Assembly: GCA_947630335.1 (NCBI GenBank)
Contig: CANRHE010000003.1
Span: forward strand, 1 to 53,839
Length of the DNA: 53,839 nucleotides
Direction of reading: 5' to 3'
Source: an uncultured Sphingobacterium sp.
GTDB lineage: Bacteria; Bacteroidota; Bacteroidia; Sphingobacteriales; Sphingobacteriaceae
Of this stretch, positions 19,566 through 28,100 are shown in pieces. Every line of letters starts with the position of its first letter. The stretch's first letter is position 1. The notes beneath the pieces are model-generated. The model was not told where the DNA came from. It did not search any database and worked only from the letters and a program-made list of their open reading frames with translations. A program made the translations under genes and the position numbers.

Positions 19566-19952
19566 CTACATTGGAAATTTCAAATTATTACTCTTAAAGT
19601 ATTCCATTTTAGAAGAAAACATTTCTGCCATCTTTTCCCCCCTCCATTTAGCTTCATCAGCTACCTTACCACTAAATAGACTATCTACAGTATTCTGCCA
19701 AATAGACACCCAGTGTAAGAAATCATCCTTTTTAATTGGTAGAGGCATATGTACTGGAAAAGGACTTCCATTATACGTATGTTCATTCAATAAAATTGTT
19801 TGCCAAAATCTATACATTTTTTCCAAATGTGTATCCCAATTTTGAATCTTATTATTAAAAATTGGTCCGATAGTTACATCCTCCTGTATCCTACCATAGA
19901 ATGTATCTACTAATAGACGAATGTCTTCAATATTTTGAATATCCTGTTTCAT
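19566..19952 (-). CDS. Group III truncated haemoglobin
   Basis: A 2-over-2 globin (128 residues) of the trHbP type: DIRLLVDTFYGRIQEDVTIGPIF with the B-helix Tyr-containing segment, WDTHLEKMYRFWQTILLNEHTYNGSPFPVHMPL with the proximal-His helix, and a W-rich C-terminus. The family binds O2 or NO and is linked to nitrosative stress. The ORF track starts at a GTG; the ATG at 19952 (MKQDIQNIED) is chosen. First gene of the globin-cupin-Rrf2 operon. Confidence 0.9.
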   Translation of the reverse strand: MKQDIQNIEDIRLLVDTFYGRIQEDVTIGPIFNNKIQNWDTHLEKMYRFWQTILLNEHTYNGSPFPVHMPLPIKKDDFLHWVSIWQNTVDSLFSGKVADEAKWRGEKMAEMFSSKMEYFKSNNLKFPM

Positions 19953-19995
19953 TTCGGCCACATTTAAATCTGAAATCTAATACAAAGATAAGTTA

Positions 19996-20031
19996 AAAAT
20001 AATAGAGGACAAATTTATCTCTTATTATTTT
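19996..20031. promoter_or_regulatory. Inverted repeat upstream of the globin operon
   Basis: AAAATAATA and TATTATTTT are separated by 18 nt in the region expected to hold the operon promoter. They could be an operator for the Rrf2 protein or simply AT-rich background. Confidence 0.25.
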
Positions 20032-20077
20032 AATTAAATAATAAATCGATTAAAACATACATTTATGAACTAAAAAA

Positions 20078-20109
20078 AACCGCACCCCATTTTATTGGAG
20101 TGCGGTTTG
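20078..20109 (-). terminator. Terminator of the decayed minus-strand gene
   Basis: AAACCGCACTCCAAT pairs with GGGGTGCGGTTT when read on the minus strand, with one mismatch in the stem, followed by a run of eight T. It lies directly after the stop codon of the adaptor remnant, showing that remnant to be a genuine former gene end. Confidence 0.75.
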
Positions 20110-20114
20110 GTATC

Positions 20115-20297
20115 TTACTCTTCTCCTTCATTTTTCAAAGCCATCAGCAAGGTATAAGCATCATCATCTGCAATGTTCTTCCCTTCAATTGCCTCTTTAC
20201 TTCGAATTTCTACCCAGCCATTACGGATGACACCACATGTTACAGGCAACATTTTAAAAATGGATACCACAGAAGGAAGACATGCATTTTCGCTATA
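20115..20297 (-). pseudogene. 3' remnant of an RND-efflux periplasmic adaptor (CusB/CzcB-like)
   Basis: The minus-strand frame ends FKMLPVTCGVIRNGWVEI then GKNIADDDAYTLLMALKNEGEE and stop, which resembles the extreme C-terminus of Bacteroidota CusB/CzcB-type adaptors (FKK-PVTVG--NGWVEI ... GAYTLLM--KN). Nothing of the remaining ~350 residues is present; upstream the frame degenerates into another gene's remnant. A proper terminator follows. The homology call is from memory of the family's tail and is moderate. Confidence 0.5.
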
Positions 20298-20526
20298 CCC
20301 CAGATCAGTAATTGATAAAACAGAATTGAGTGTCGTATCCAATAAGCTTAACGATATGACCATACAAATCACGGTGGATGGTATGATCTGGCAAAAGCAT
20401 GAATATAAAGCTGTTAAAAATGCGCTATTCAGCTATGACCTCACACATTTACCCAAAGGAAGAATAGTGCTAGAAGCATTTATGGATGGCAAAAGTGCAT
20501 TTAAAGGCCGAATCAACAAAAGGTAG
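20260..20526 (+). pseudogene. 3' fragment of a secreted protein (C-terminal sorting/DUF3244-like tail)
   Basis: From the ATG at 20260, an 88-residue frame overlaps the minus-strand remnant. Residues ~15-88 (TELSVVSNKLNDMTIQITVDG, ALFSYDLTHLPKGRIVLEAF, ending FKGRINKR) look like the beta-sandwich tail of Bacteroidota secreted proteins, with the pattern DLTHLPKG...V.A. There is no signal peptide. Either the 5' part was lost when this junction formed, or it is a small gene of unknown role; the fragment reading is preferred. Confidence 0.4.
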
Positions 20527-20610
20527 AAAAGATATCAACGAGGCGAATCTTTAAATTTCCCTCGTTGATATTAAAAGGCCACTATAGAAGAATATGATTT
20601 AAGCAAATTC

Positions 20611-22302
20611 TTACTTAATCTCTCCCTTCTTCAGCGCAGATTCGGCATAAGAAACTGCCCTTGCCGTAAGAGCCATAAAGGTCAACGATGGATTTTGGGT
20701 CCCTGTGGATGTCATACACGCACCATCCGTTACAAAGACATTGGGACAACTATGTACTTGATTCCACCTGTTTAACACTGATGTTTTCGGGTCATGTCCC
20801 ATCCTAGCTCCTCCCATCTCATGTATATCTAATCCAGGGTTCTGATTAGATCTATTCCTATATATATCTTTCACCCCCACTGCTTCTAACATTTCTGATC
20901 CTTGAACAAGGAAATCTTCCAAACTTTTATAGTCATTTTCTTGGTATCCAATAGACGTAATGAGTTGAGGTATTCCATACTTATCGGTTTCTTTGGCACT
21001 CAATCGTACATGATTCTCTATGATTGGAATAGTTTCGCCCTGCATCATCATAGATACCCGCCAGCCCCCTAGCTCAGTCAATGAATCTTTGAATTCTGCT
21101 CCTACTGTATCTTTCGAAGGAACACCAGCCGGTCTATAGGCCGAAAAGAATGAAGCATACCCACGTAAAAAATCAGTTTCTTGACCATTCACATTTCTAA
21201 AATTGGGTATCAATGGCTGGGTAGGTCTACGTCCATAATAATATCTATCTTCATATCCGTCAATGCTACCCGACAAGCTGCCCATATAATTATGAAAAGC
21301 GACATACTTGCCCAGTATTCCACTATCATTACCTAATCCGTCTGGAAAACGCCTAGAAATAGAATTCAATAGAATTTGATTACTAGCTAACGTAGAAGCA
21401 TTTAGAAAAATAACTTTGGAAAAATATTCTATAACTTCGTTTGATTCACTATCTACGATACGTACACCAATAGCCTTATTAGCTGCATCATCATAAATAA
21501 TTGATTCTACGACTGCGTTAGGTCGTAAAGTCAAATTCCCAGTTTTAAGAGCCCATGGTAAGGTAGAACTATTCGCACTGAAATAGCCACCAAAAGGACA
21601 TCCCCTACTGCAGAGCGATCTTGCCATACATTGTGCTCTTCCTTGTTGGATGTGAATTTCTTTGGGTACTGTAATATGCGCACAACGACCACTAATTACC
21701 TGTCTATCTGGATAATAGTTTCCTAGACGTTGTTGAATCATTTTCTCCACGCTATTAAGCTCAAAAGCAGGAAGAAATTCGCCGTCAGGCATATATTTAT
21801 TACCATCTTTCTCCCCCGACACCCCAATAAATTTCTCCACATGACTATACCAAGGTGCGATATCCTGATATCGAATAGGCCAATCAACAGCAAAACCATC
21901 TCGTTGTGGCCCCTCAAAGTCAAAGTCAGACCAACGCTGTACTTGCCTTGCCCATGTAAGAGACTTTCCACCAACTTGATAGCTTCTTATCCAATCAAAT
22001 GGCTTTTCTTGAATGTAAGGTTGTTCATTATCTTTCGTAAAAAAATGCATAGCATCTTCCTTAAAAGCATAACATTTGGATACAATTGGGTTTTCTTTAG
22101 TAACGGCTAATGGTAATTGATTTCGATGCTCAAATTGCCAAATATCATGATGCGCTGTTGGATAATCTTTAATATGTTGAACATCTTTACCTCGTTCCAA
22201 AAGTAAAGTCTTAAATCCCTTTTCGCATAACTCTTTCGCAGCCCAGCCTCCCGAAATACCTGAACCAATGACGATAGCATCAAATTGATTTCCTTTGATC
22301 AT
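20611..22302 (-). CDS. GMC-family FAD-dependent oxidoreductase
   Basis: Flavoprotein dehydrogenase of sugars or alcohols. It has a Rossmann FAD motif at the N-terminus (DAIVIGSGISGGWAAKELCEKG) and a C-terminal GMC domain with HEMGGARMGHDPKTSVLN and VFVTDGACMTSTGTQNPSLTFMALTARA. A cysteine-rich insertion (CMARSLCSRGCPFGG) recalls FAD-dependent sugar dehydrogenases. In relatives it usually lies next to a gluconate-2-dehydrogenase subunit 3-like gene, but none is here. 563 residues, apparently intact; no signal peptide. Confidence 0.9.
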   Translation of the reverse strand: MIKGNQFDAIVIGSGISGGWAAKELCEKGFKTLLLERGKDVQHIKDYPTAHHDIWQFEHRNQLPLAVTKENPIVSKCYAFKEDAMHFFTKDNEQPYIQEKPFDWIRSYQVGGKSLTWARQVQRWSDFDFEGPQRDGFAVDWPIRYQDIAPWYSHVEKFIGVSGEKDGNKYMPDGEFLPAFELNSVEKMIQQRLGNYYPDRQVISGRCAHITVPKEIHIQQGRAQCMARSLCSRGCPFGGYFSANSSTLPWALKTGNLTLRPNAVVESIIYDDAANKAIGVRIVDSESNEVIEYFSKVIFLNASTLASNQILLNSISRRFPDGLGNDSGILGKYVAFHNYMGSLSGSIDGYEDRYYYGRRPTQPLIPNFRNVNGQETDFLRGYASFFSAYRPAGVPSKDTVGAEFKDSLTELGGWRVSMMMQGETIPIIENHVRLSAKETDKYGIPQLITSIGYQENDYKSLEDFLVQGSEMLEAVGVKDIYRNRSNQNPGLDIHEMGGARMGHDPKTSVLNRWNQVHSCPNVFVTDGACMTSTGTQNPSLTFMALTARAVSYAESALKKGEIK

Positions 22303-22486
22303 TTAATAAATATTTTAATATTATTATTGATAGAAATAGTTATACTCTATAACAGCTAATTATACATAGTATTATAAAGCTTTAGAGTTGTGCTTAGGTC
22401 AATAATGTAAATCAAATATAAAAAATATTAATAACTATCCATATTGAAAGTGAAGCATCAAGAATACCATCTAATTAATAAACTAA

Positions 22487-22513
22487 ATAAGGCGAGATAC
22501 AATCTCGCCTTAT
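22487..22513 (-). terminator. Hairpin terminator after the fasciclin gene
   Basis: ATAAGGCGAGAT, a 3-nt loop and ATCTCGCCTTAT form a perfect 12-bp stem 28 nt past the fasciclin stop codon. The T-run on the minus strand is short. Confidence 0.7.
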
Positions 22514-22540
22514 AAAAGTAATAGTATAGTATGAAATAAT

Positions 22541-23494
22541 TTATGGGAGCAATACACGATCAATTACATGAATCACACCATTAGTAGCCATTAAGTTTGT
22601 TTTGATAATATTACTTGCTTTATCATTACCAACACCTTTAATGGTAGCTCCATTAGTTAAACTAACTGCTAACTTCTTTCCATTCAAGGTTTCAATACTT
22701 TGACCTTCCGTTAAGTCTGATGAGAATGCTCTAGCACCTAGGACATGGTACGTTAATATTGCTGTTAACGCCTCTGGATCAGCAGCTTCAATAGATTGGA
22801 TCGTAGGAAAACCTGCTGCAATGAATGCTTGATTTGTAGGGGCAAATACCGTGAATGGACCTTCTCCAGATAATACTGACGCTACATTCGTATTCCCTTG
22901 ACTAGCCCGTAAAACTGCTGCAACAAGAAATGTAAAATCTGAATTACCTTGCGCTGTAGCTACTATATTTCCTGTAGGTGGCATTAATACAGCTTCTAGT
23001 GCATGAATCACTCCGTTTGTCGCCATCACATCAGGAGTATTTACCTTCAGTCCATTTACAAAGACACCTTTACTATTTTTAGTTACATACACATTCGAAC
23101 CCTCTGCGGTCGGAACTGGCGCATTAGGACCTGCTGGTACTTGTGCACTCGTAACTTTAGATGCCAGCGTATGATACAATAGAATATCTTTCAATTGATC
23201 CGAAGACAAACTTGTAATAGTAGAATTATCAATCCCCGAAGCCGCAAATGCTTTGTCATCAGGAGCAAAAACTGTAAATGGACCTGTACCACTTAACGTC
23301 GTAGCCAAATTAGCTTTTACGACCGCTGATTTTAAAATATTAAAATTTGGATTAGAAACAACAATATCGGTAATGGTAGTTTCTGTTACCACATCCTTAT
23401 CATCATCTTTGTCGCAAGAAGTAAAAAACAAAGAAGTAGTTAAGGCCGCAACTGTAAAAAATGATAAATAATTTTTTGAAATATTGACTTTCAT
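22541..23494 (-). CDS. Two-domain fasciclin (FAS1) lipoprotein
   Basis: Signal peptide with a lipobox-like FFTSC (Cys ~27), an Asp-rich linker, then two FAS1 domains: ~residues 42-170 (GPFTVFAPDDKAFAA ... ATNGVIHALEAVLMPP) and ~178-317 (GPFTVFAPTNQAFIAAG ... ATNGVIHVIDRVLLP). Fasciclin lipoproteins are usually surface or periplasmic adhesion-type proteins. Single gene, with its own hairpin terminator and a 470-bp upstream region. Confidence 0.93.
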   Translation of the reverse strand: MKVNISKNYLSFFTVAALTTSLFFTSCDKDDDKDVVTETTITDIVVSNPNFNILKSAVVKANLATTLSGTGPFTVFAPDDKAFAASGIDNSTITSLSSDQLKDILLYHTLASKVTSAQVPAGPNAPVPTAEGSNVYVTKNSKGVFVNGLKVNTPDVMATNGVIHALEAVLMPPTGNIVATAQGNSDFTFLVAAVLRASQGNTNVASVLSGEGPFTVFAPTNQAFIAAGFPTIQSIEAADPEALTAILTYHVLGARAFSSDLTEGQSIETLNGKKLAVSLTNGATIKGVGNDKASNIIKTNLMATNGVIHVIDRVLLP

Positions 23495-23966
23495 AGTAAA
23501 TAAATATAAAATTTTATTAAAAAATAATTTAACTCAAGAAATAAAAAATACAATATTGACTTTATAAAAAATTAATTCTACTAGTACCTCCTTCCTTATT
23601 AAAAACTGTATTACATGTTTTGTTTATAAATTGTTATTCCACTAATCGCAAGCGTAATTAGTACACAAATATACTAATGTAAATGACAATAATACTATAT
23701 AATACTAATTTGTATCAAAAAAAGTATACAAATACACTTTTAATGTGCTATAATGAAGCTATAAAACATCGTTCTTATTGAAATGAGAAAGCTTTAAAAT
23801 ATAATTAGGAAAGAAATATTCAAGTTGGGATTAATATATCACCTTAAACAAAAAAGTAATTTGGATTTGTTCAAAAAATACTATGTACTTATTTCGTAAT
23901 AATATTTTGTGTATTCTTTATAAAAAGATATAATAACTATATTATTCCAATTTTACAATTATAGCT
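23495..23966. other. AT-rich intergenic region, no gene seen
   Basis: Divergent spacer between the fasciclin and AraC genes. I find no plausible ORF or RNA. One inverted repeat, TTTGTAT/ATACAAA at 23709-23732, could be an operator; nothing else stands out. Confidence 0.5.
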
Positions 23967-24875
23967 TTGTTGAAAAAAAATAAAAACATATCAGTTTTCA
24001 AACCATTTGATTTCAAAAATCAATTTGTAAATTTTACGCAAGAGCAATTACATATGAAAGAAAATGTAAATAATTTCTTTATTCATGCTCTAAACGACAC
24101 CTCTATAAAGCTAGAATTACCAATACCACCACATAAAAAAACAGTTAATGACTTTTTTATAGTAACTGATGGACTTGCAAAACGTCAAGTTGGGATAAGA
24201 TCTTACGAGATACATAAAAATGAGTTATTAATTGTTCCCCGTTTACACGTTTCGACAACGGATAATTATTCTGATGATATAAATGGCTTTTATTGTCATT
24301 TCTCTGATGATTTCCTAGGTGATCGTGCTTTGCTTACCGAGTGGAATTTCAATACAACTACTACTAATAAAATAAGAGTTGACTGTAGCGTCTTTAAAAG
24401 AGTTGTGACATTATTAACTATTATGAATAATCTTTATAAAGAAGGTTTTCATAAAAATAAGAATCTATTAGAGCATTATTTACGTACAGTAATTGTAGAA
24501 ATAAATTTAAAGGATAAAAAAAAACTACATTCTAATATTAATAAAAAACAAGAGATTACTACAGCTTATATAAAATTAATCAATACTAATTTAAATAAAC
24601 GCTATTCTATTAAACAAATAGCTGACATATTGAATCTAAGCCCTAATCATTTAAATAAAACGATAAAGTCACATGTTGGAAAATCTGCTCAGGAAGTTTA
24701 TACCGAAATTATAATACAAGAAGCAAAAGTATTACTCCTACAAACTTCAAAAGATATTGGAGAAATAGCATTTGATTTAGGTTTTAATGATTTATCCTAC
24801 TTTAGTAAGTTTTTTAAAAAATCAACAGACTTAACTCCAATAGCGTATAGAAAAATGATTGAAAAATACCATTAA
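23967..24875 (+). CDS. AraC-family transcriptional regulator
   Basis: A 302-residue protein with an N-terminal cupin-like sensing region and a C-terminal AraC double helix-turn-helix (RYSIKQIADILNLSPNHLNKTIKSHVGKS, then IGEIAFDLGFNDLSYFSKFFKKSTDLTPIAYR). No ATG precedes the conserved N-terminal part, so one of two adjacent TTG codons (23967 or 23970) is the likely start. It precedes an outer-membrane protein gene on the same strand by 65 nt, a probable target. Ligand unknown. Confidence 0.88.
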   Translation: MLKKNKNISVFKPFDFKNQFVNFTQEQLHMKENVNNFFIHALNDTSIKLELPIPPHKKTVNDFFIVTDGLAKRQVGIRSYEIHKNELLIVPRLHVSTTDNYSDDINGFYCHFSDDFLGDRALLTEWNFNTTTTNKIRVDCSVFKRVVTLLTIMNNLYKEGFHKNKNLLEHYLRTVIVEINLKDKKKLHSNINKKQEITTAYIKLINTNLNKRYSIKQIADILNLSPNHLNKTIKSHVGKSAQEVYTEIIIQEAKVLLLQTSKDIGEIAFDLGFNDLSYFSKFFKKSTDLTPIAYRKMIEKYH

Positions 24876-24915
24876 GTGATTTGTTATAGCTAAATAAAGT
24901 ATGTTTTACGATTTA

Positions 24916-24923
24916 ATTTTGCG
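24916..24923 (+). promoter_or_regulatory. Candidate -7 box for the outer-membrane protein gene
   Basis: TAATTTTG matches TAnnTTTG 17 nt before the ATG at 24941, giving the barrel gene its own promoter downstream of the AraC gene. Confidence 0.35.
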
Positions 24924-24940
24924 AGTAAACATTTTTAAAT

Positions 24941-25609
24941 ATGACAAAGATAAATAAGTTACTTATTGCGACTTCAATGATTGTGAATATTTACAAAGTC
25001 AATGCGCAAGAAGCTCGTATTCCTCAAGTTTCAAACCCTCCAGTTTTTGTAGAAGCATTTACAGGGGATCGTGCTTTTGCTTACCAAATGATTATTGATA
25101 AAAAACTCCAAAGCACTCCAAAAATAGGCTTTTTTGGAGTAACTAATTTACAATCAGAATGGGGTAATTCTAAAATAGACGATTACATGCTTCAGGGAAA
25201 TCTTACGTATAGTATTATTAGAGGTATCGATTTATCTGGAGGATTTATTTGGAATCCAATTGACGGAATTAGACCATCTGCGGGTACAATATTTTCATAT
25301 GGTAATCGTACGTGGTTAGCAGTTGCAAACCCAAGAATAGATTTGACAAAAAACCCTAATATTGATGCACTAGCGTTAGTTGAATACAAGCCTATTTTAA
25401 GTCAAAAGTTTAATTTATATTCTAGACTTCAAGGCCTTTACACACATAATTTGGGACATGACTTTCATGCAAGAAGTTATATAATGTTGAGGGCAGGATT
25501 AACGTATAAGGATATTACATTTGGAGGAGCTGCTAACTTTGACTGGTATGGACCGATGAAAATTAATAAAAATAATTATGGGGCATTTGTTGCGGTAAAT
25601 TTATTCTAA
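24941..25609 (+). CDS. Putative outer-membrane beta-barrel protein
   Basis: An N-terminal signal peptide (KLLIATSMIVNIYKVNAQ) is followed by ~200 residues of alternating amphipathic strands with aromatic ends (LTYSIIRGIDLSGGFIWNP, WLAVANPRIDL, YSRLQGLYTH), ending in a C-terminal Phe (VNLF), as barrels do. I recognise no specific family. It sits directly after an AraC regulator and may be regulated by it. A convergent-gene hairpin follows. Confidence 0.65.
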   Translation: MTKINKLLIATSMIVNIYKVNAQEARIPQVSNPPVFVEAFTGDRAFAYQMIIDKKLQSTPKIGFFGVTNLQSEWGNSKIDDYMLQGNLTYSIIRGIDLSGGFIWNPIDGIRPSAGTIFSYGNRTWLAVANPRIDLTKNPNIDALALVEYKPILSQKFNLYSRLQGLYTHNLGHDFHARSYIMLRAGLTYKDITFGGAANFDWYGPMKINKNNYGAFVAVNLF

Positions 25610-25640
25610 AACCTGACGTTAGTTTTCGATTTGCATTTTT

Positions 25641-25693
25641 ATTCAGTCAATTAACTCACTTAATAATTAATAGTGAAAACTAATTGACTGAAT
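25641..25693. terminator. Bidirectional hairpin between barrel gene and nuclease gene
   Basis: ATTCAGTCAATTA and TAATTGACTGAAT are perfect inverted repeats with a further pairing CACT/AGTG inside the 27-nt spacer. The element lies 2 nt from the nuclease stop codon. Confidence 0.6.
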
Positions 25694-25695
25694 TG

Positions 25696-26493
25696 CTATC
25701 CATTTGGCATTTGGAGTAAAAGGCGTTTCACTATTCTTCGAGAATCTCTATTATCTTCCTTTAAAACAATATTTTTGAGATATACATTTTTACTTTTACT
25801 CGTCTTCTTACAATACCCAAATCCTTTGTACGTACCATCTTTTATAAAGATCAGTCCCTTTTCATCCTCCTGTCGACCTTCTACTTCAATAAATTGGTCA
25901 CCTAACGGTAGTTCCGTAGTCTGCACAAACAGATTTACGCGCTCATTATAGAACAGAGGTTTTTCTTTATTAATACACGCGCCATTACACGCTTTGAGTT
26001 GATACTGAAAACAAGATCCTTTAGTGTTGTATAATCCGTTAATTTTTTGGCAAAGCTGATAGCGTTCTGTGATCGCAAATAACCTTTCTTTCCCCTCGCG
26101 AAAGCTCGAAAAAGAAACAATTTCGTTCTTAAGGGGATCAATTTTGTCTACATAAAGACTGTAATACCCGCACGCGTCGGTACGCATGTACAAACCATAT
26201 GAAAACTTTGTTTTTCGTAGTGCACGATTATATTTGGGCTGATGTAATTTTATCAAATCCGATTCATGCAGCAAAGCAATAGTCTCATCCCCCATTACTT
26301 CATAATCAATCCGAGCCAACTCTTCACGAATACGTACCTCCCGATAAGCATCACTTTTGAAATGCTGTATTAATCGCGTTCGAATATGCTTGCTCTTACC
26401 GATATAGATTAAACGATCATCTTTGTCATACAAAAAATAAACCCCTACCGCATTGGAAACATTCTCTAACAAAGAAAGTATTTTTTGATCCAT
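25696..26493 (-). CDS. GIY-YIG nuclease with UvrC-like middle region (Cho-like)
   Basis: The N-terminal GIY-YIG domain (VGVYFLYDKDDRLIYIGKSKHIRTRL, Glu in LLHESDLIKLHQPKYN) is the 3' incision module of UvrC and Cho. Residues ~100-200 resemble the UvrC spacer, with Cys residues in CFQYQLKACNGACINKE. There is no C-terminal RNase H-like half, so it is closer to Cho or the exonuclease-associated UvrC N-domain than to UvrC. The ATG at 26493 is used; the 35 extra residues of the longer ORF do not resemble the family. Confidence 0.85.
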   Translation of the reverse strand: MDQKILSLLENVSNAVGVYFLYDKDDRLIYIGKSKHIRTRLIQHFKSDAYREVRIREELARIDYEVMGDETIALLHESDLIKLHQPKYNRALRKTKFSYGLYMRTDACGYYSLYVDKIDPLKNEIVSFSSFREGKERLFAITERYQLCQKINGLYNTKGSCFQYQLKACNGACINKEKPLFYNERVNLFVQTTELPLGDQFIEVEGRQEDEKGLIFIKDGTYKGFGYCKKTSKSKNVYLKNIVLKEDNRDSRRIVKRLLLQMPNG

Positions 26494-26647
26494 AGTGTGA
26501 CCTGAAATTTCGAAATGCAAAAATAGGAAAACTAAAACTCTTTTGCACATCACCTGTGGAGTTGATACGAAGGGATTAAATAAGCTTCGCTCAAACATTT
26601 AAAGACACAAGTTGTTTTATACCTATATACAATTAAAACAAAATATT

Positions 26648-26821
26648 ATGACGACAAATAACTTACTGCAACAATCCAATTGGGCAACTTCGCCTATCCT
26701 ATTACACGTAAATCATGGCCATATGAGCAACTATATGTCTGCTCAAGACCCTGACGACTATATCAATGAGGATGAAGAAGAAGATTCTGAATATATCAAT
26801 GATGATGTAACTACTAATTAG
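26648..26821 (+). CDS. Small acidic protein, unknown function
   Basis: A 57-residue frame from the ATG at 26648 (MTTNNLLQQSNWATSP). The last ~20 residues are strongly acidic (DDYINEDEEEDSEYINDD). It is divergent from the nuclease gene, AT-poor third positions are not marked, and I know of no family. The composition looks protein-like rather than random, but this may not be a gene. Confidence 0.4.
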   Translation: MTTNNLLQQSNWATSPILLHVNHGHMSNYMSAQDPDDYINEDEEEDSEYINDDVTTN

Positions 26822-26862
26822 TAAGCTGTCCCGTATACAGCACACTATAGCATAGTCAACCC

Positions 26863-26912
26863 TTAACTTTTGTAAATAGTATGAAGCGTTACGTACTATT
26901 TACAAAAGTTAA
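26863..26912. repeat. Perfect 19-bp stem hairpin
   Basis: TTAACTTTTGTAAATAGTA and its exact reverse complement surround a 12-nt loop. Neither flank has a T-run, so it is not a simple terminator. It is next to a GC-richer patch and is likely part of an RNA or DNA structure. Confidence 0.7.
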
Positions 26913-26992
26913 TTCCACCTAGGGAACTTAGCCCTACGAGACACTAGTAACCGCAGCCTTTAGTCCATAAGGCCATCCCTTCGAGCCTTAAA
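26913..26992 (-). ncRNA. Candidate structured RNA, GC-rich island
   Basis: In the 359-bp gap before the SDR gene, ~80 bp is near 50% GC while its flanks are ~30%. On the minus strand it reads AAGGCTCGAAGGGATGGCC, then TATGGACTAAAGGC and CGGTTAC. A similar word order (GATGGC, CTATGGACCTAGAGGC, CGGATCAC) occurs in the candidate RNA at 46.8 kb. No known family is recognised. Strand is a guess from that resemblance. Confidence 0.3.
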
Positions 26993-27180
26993 AAACATAC
27001 ACTTCATAATCCCAAAATATAGAGATAAGATTCGGTAATCATTATTCGCTGATGAATGCTTTTTGATTTTTTTTAAAGCATAAAAAATAGTGATGAATCA
27101 CATTTTAATTAAACACAAACCTCCCTATCTTTAAGAAAAACGTACTATTAAACAATTAATTTTTATAAAAATATCATATT

Positions 27181-27963
27181 ATGCAAGGTAAAGTAATAAT
27201 TGTAACAGGCGCAGCCATGGGATTAGGTCTATCAGCAGCGGAAGATTTAGCTTCTCAAGGTGCTAAACTAGTGTTGGTGGATTACAACGAAGAAGCATTG
27301 CTAAAAGCAGCTGAATCTATACGTCTTGCCCATAAAGGTGCTGAAATAGAAACATACACTGCTGATGTTTCCAAAGAAGAGCAAGTCAAAGGTTACGTGG
27401 AGCATACTATACAGAAATTTGGCAGAATTGATGGTTTATATAATAATGCGGGTATCGAAGGACGCCAGGCGCCATTAACGGAGTATGATTTGGATGTGTT
27501 CAAGAAAGTAATAGATATAAATTTGTTAGGCGTGTATTATGCTATGCGTCATATCATCCCGATCATGCAGAAGCAATCCTATGGACGTATTGTCAATGTA
27601 GCATCTGTAGGCGGTATACGTGGAGTAATGAACCAAACACCATATGTAGCTACGAAGCATGCTGTGTCAGGAATGACAAAAAATGCGGCTATAGAATATG
27701 GTCGTTATGGTATATTGACTAATGCAATAGCGCCAGGTGCCATCTTAACACCGATGGTGGAAGAAGCTTTTAAACAAGTCAATCCTGCAGACCCTAAGGC
27801 GGCAGAAACCGAATATGCACAACGTAACCCTACACGTCGATTAGGCCAGCCTAAAGATGTAGCCAAATTAGTAACTTTCCTACTGAGCGAGGATAATGGG
27901 TATGTAAATGGGCAAACAATTGCTATTGACGGCGGTGAGTCTAATTTATACGGTAATTCCTAA
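27181..27963 (+). CDS. Short-chain dehydrogenase/reductase (SDR)
   Basis: Classical SDR of 260 residues: TGAAMGLGLSAAEDL cofactor motif with acidic Asp at the end of beta-2 (LVLVDYNEE, favouring NAD over NADP), NNAGIEG, the catalytic Ser in NVASVGG, and YVATKHAVSGMTKNAA with the Tyr-x3-Lys pair. The C-terminal NGQTIAIDGG is also typical. Substrate cannot be inferred. Single gene with its own terminator. Confidence 0.92.
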   Translation: MQGKVIIVTGAAMGLGLSAAEDLASQGAKLVLVDYNEEALLKAAESIRLAHKGAEIETYTADVSKEEQVKGYVEHTIQKFGRIDGLYNNAGIEGRQAPLTEYDLDVFKKVIDINLLGVYYAMRHIIPIMQKQSYGRIVNVASVGGIRGVMNQTPYVATKHAVSGMTKNAAIEYGRYGILTNAIAPGAILTPMVEEAFKQVNPADPKAAETEYAQRNPTRRLGQPKDVAKLVTFLLSEDNGYVNGQTIAIDGGESNLYGNS

Positions 27964-28017
27964 AGCATGCATCACATCTATGTTGCATAATTGAAAATTA
28001 TTCGCAATTATCTCTAC

Positions 28018-28061
28018 TTGTCCTTATATTATCAGCAATAATATAAGGACAAATATTTTTT
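28018..28061 (+). terminator. Terminator after the SDR gene
   Basis: TTGTCCTTATATTAT pairs with ATAATATAAGGACAA (15 bp), followed by ATATTTTTT. A TAACTTTG -7 box at 28065-28072 follows at once and probably drives the helicase. Confidence 0.8.
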
Positions 28062-28064
28062 AGT

Positions 28065-28072
28065 TAACTTTG
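28065..28072 (+). promoter_or_regulatory. -7 promoter box of the helicase gene
   Basis: TAACTTTG fits the TAnnTTTG consensus and lies 28 nt before the GTG start. The -33 position is occupied by the arm of the preceding terminator and shows no TTTG. Confidence 0.35.
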
Positions 28073-28100
28073 TTGTTCGTATTCATTTAACAACTCAATA

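Noticed and set aside
20100-20315. 71-residue plus-strand ORF at the remnant junction
   Set aside because: Overlaps both remnants and the terminator stem, low protein-like character.
26494-26598. 35-residue N-terminal extension of the GIY-YIG nuclease
   Set aside because: Longer ORF start (26598) adds residues unlike the family; the ATG at 26493 begins right before the GIY-YIG fold.
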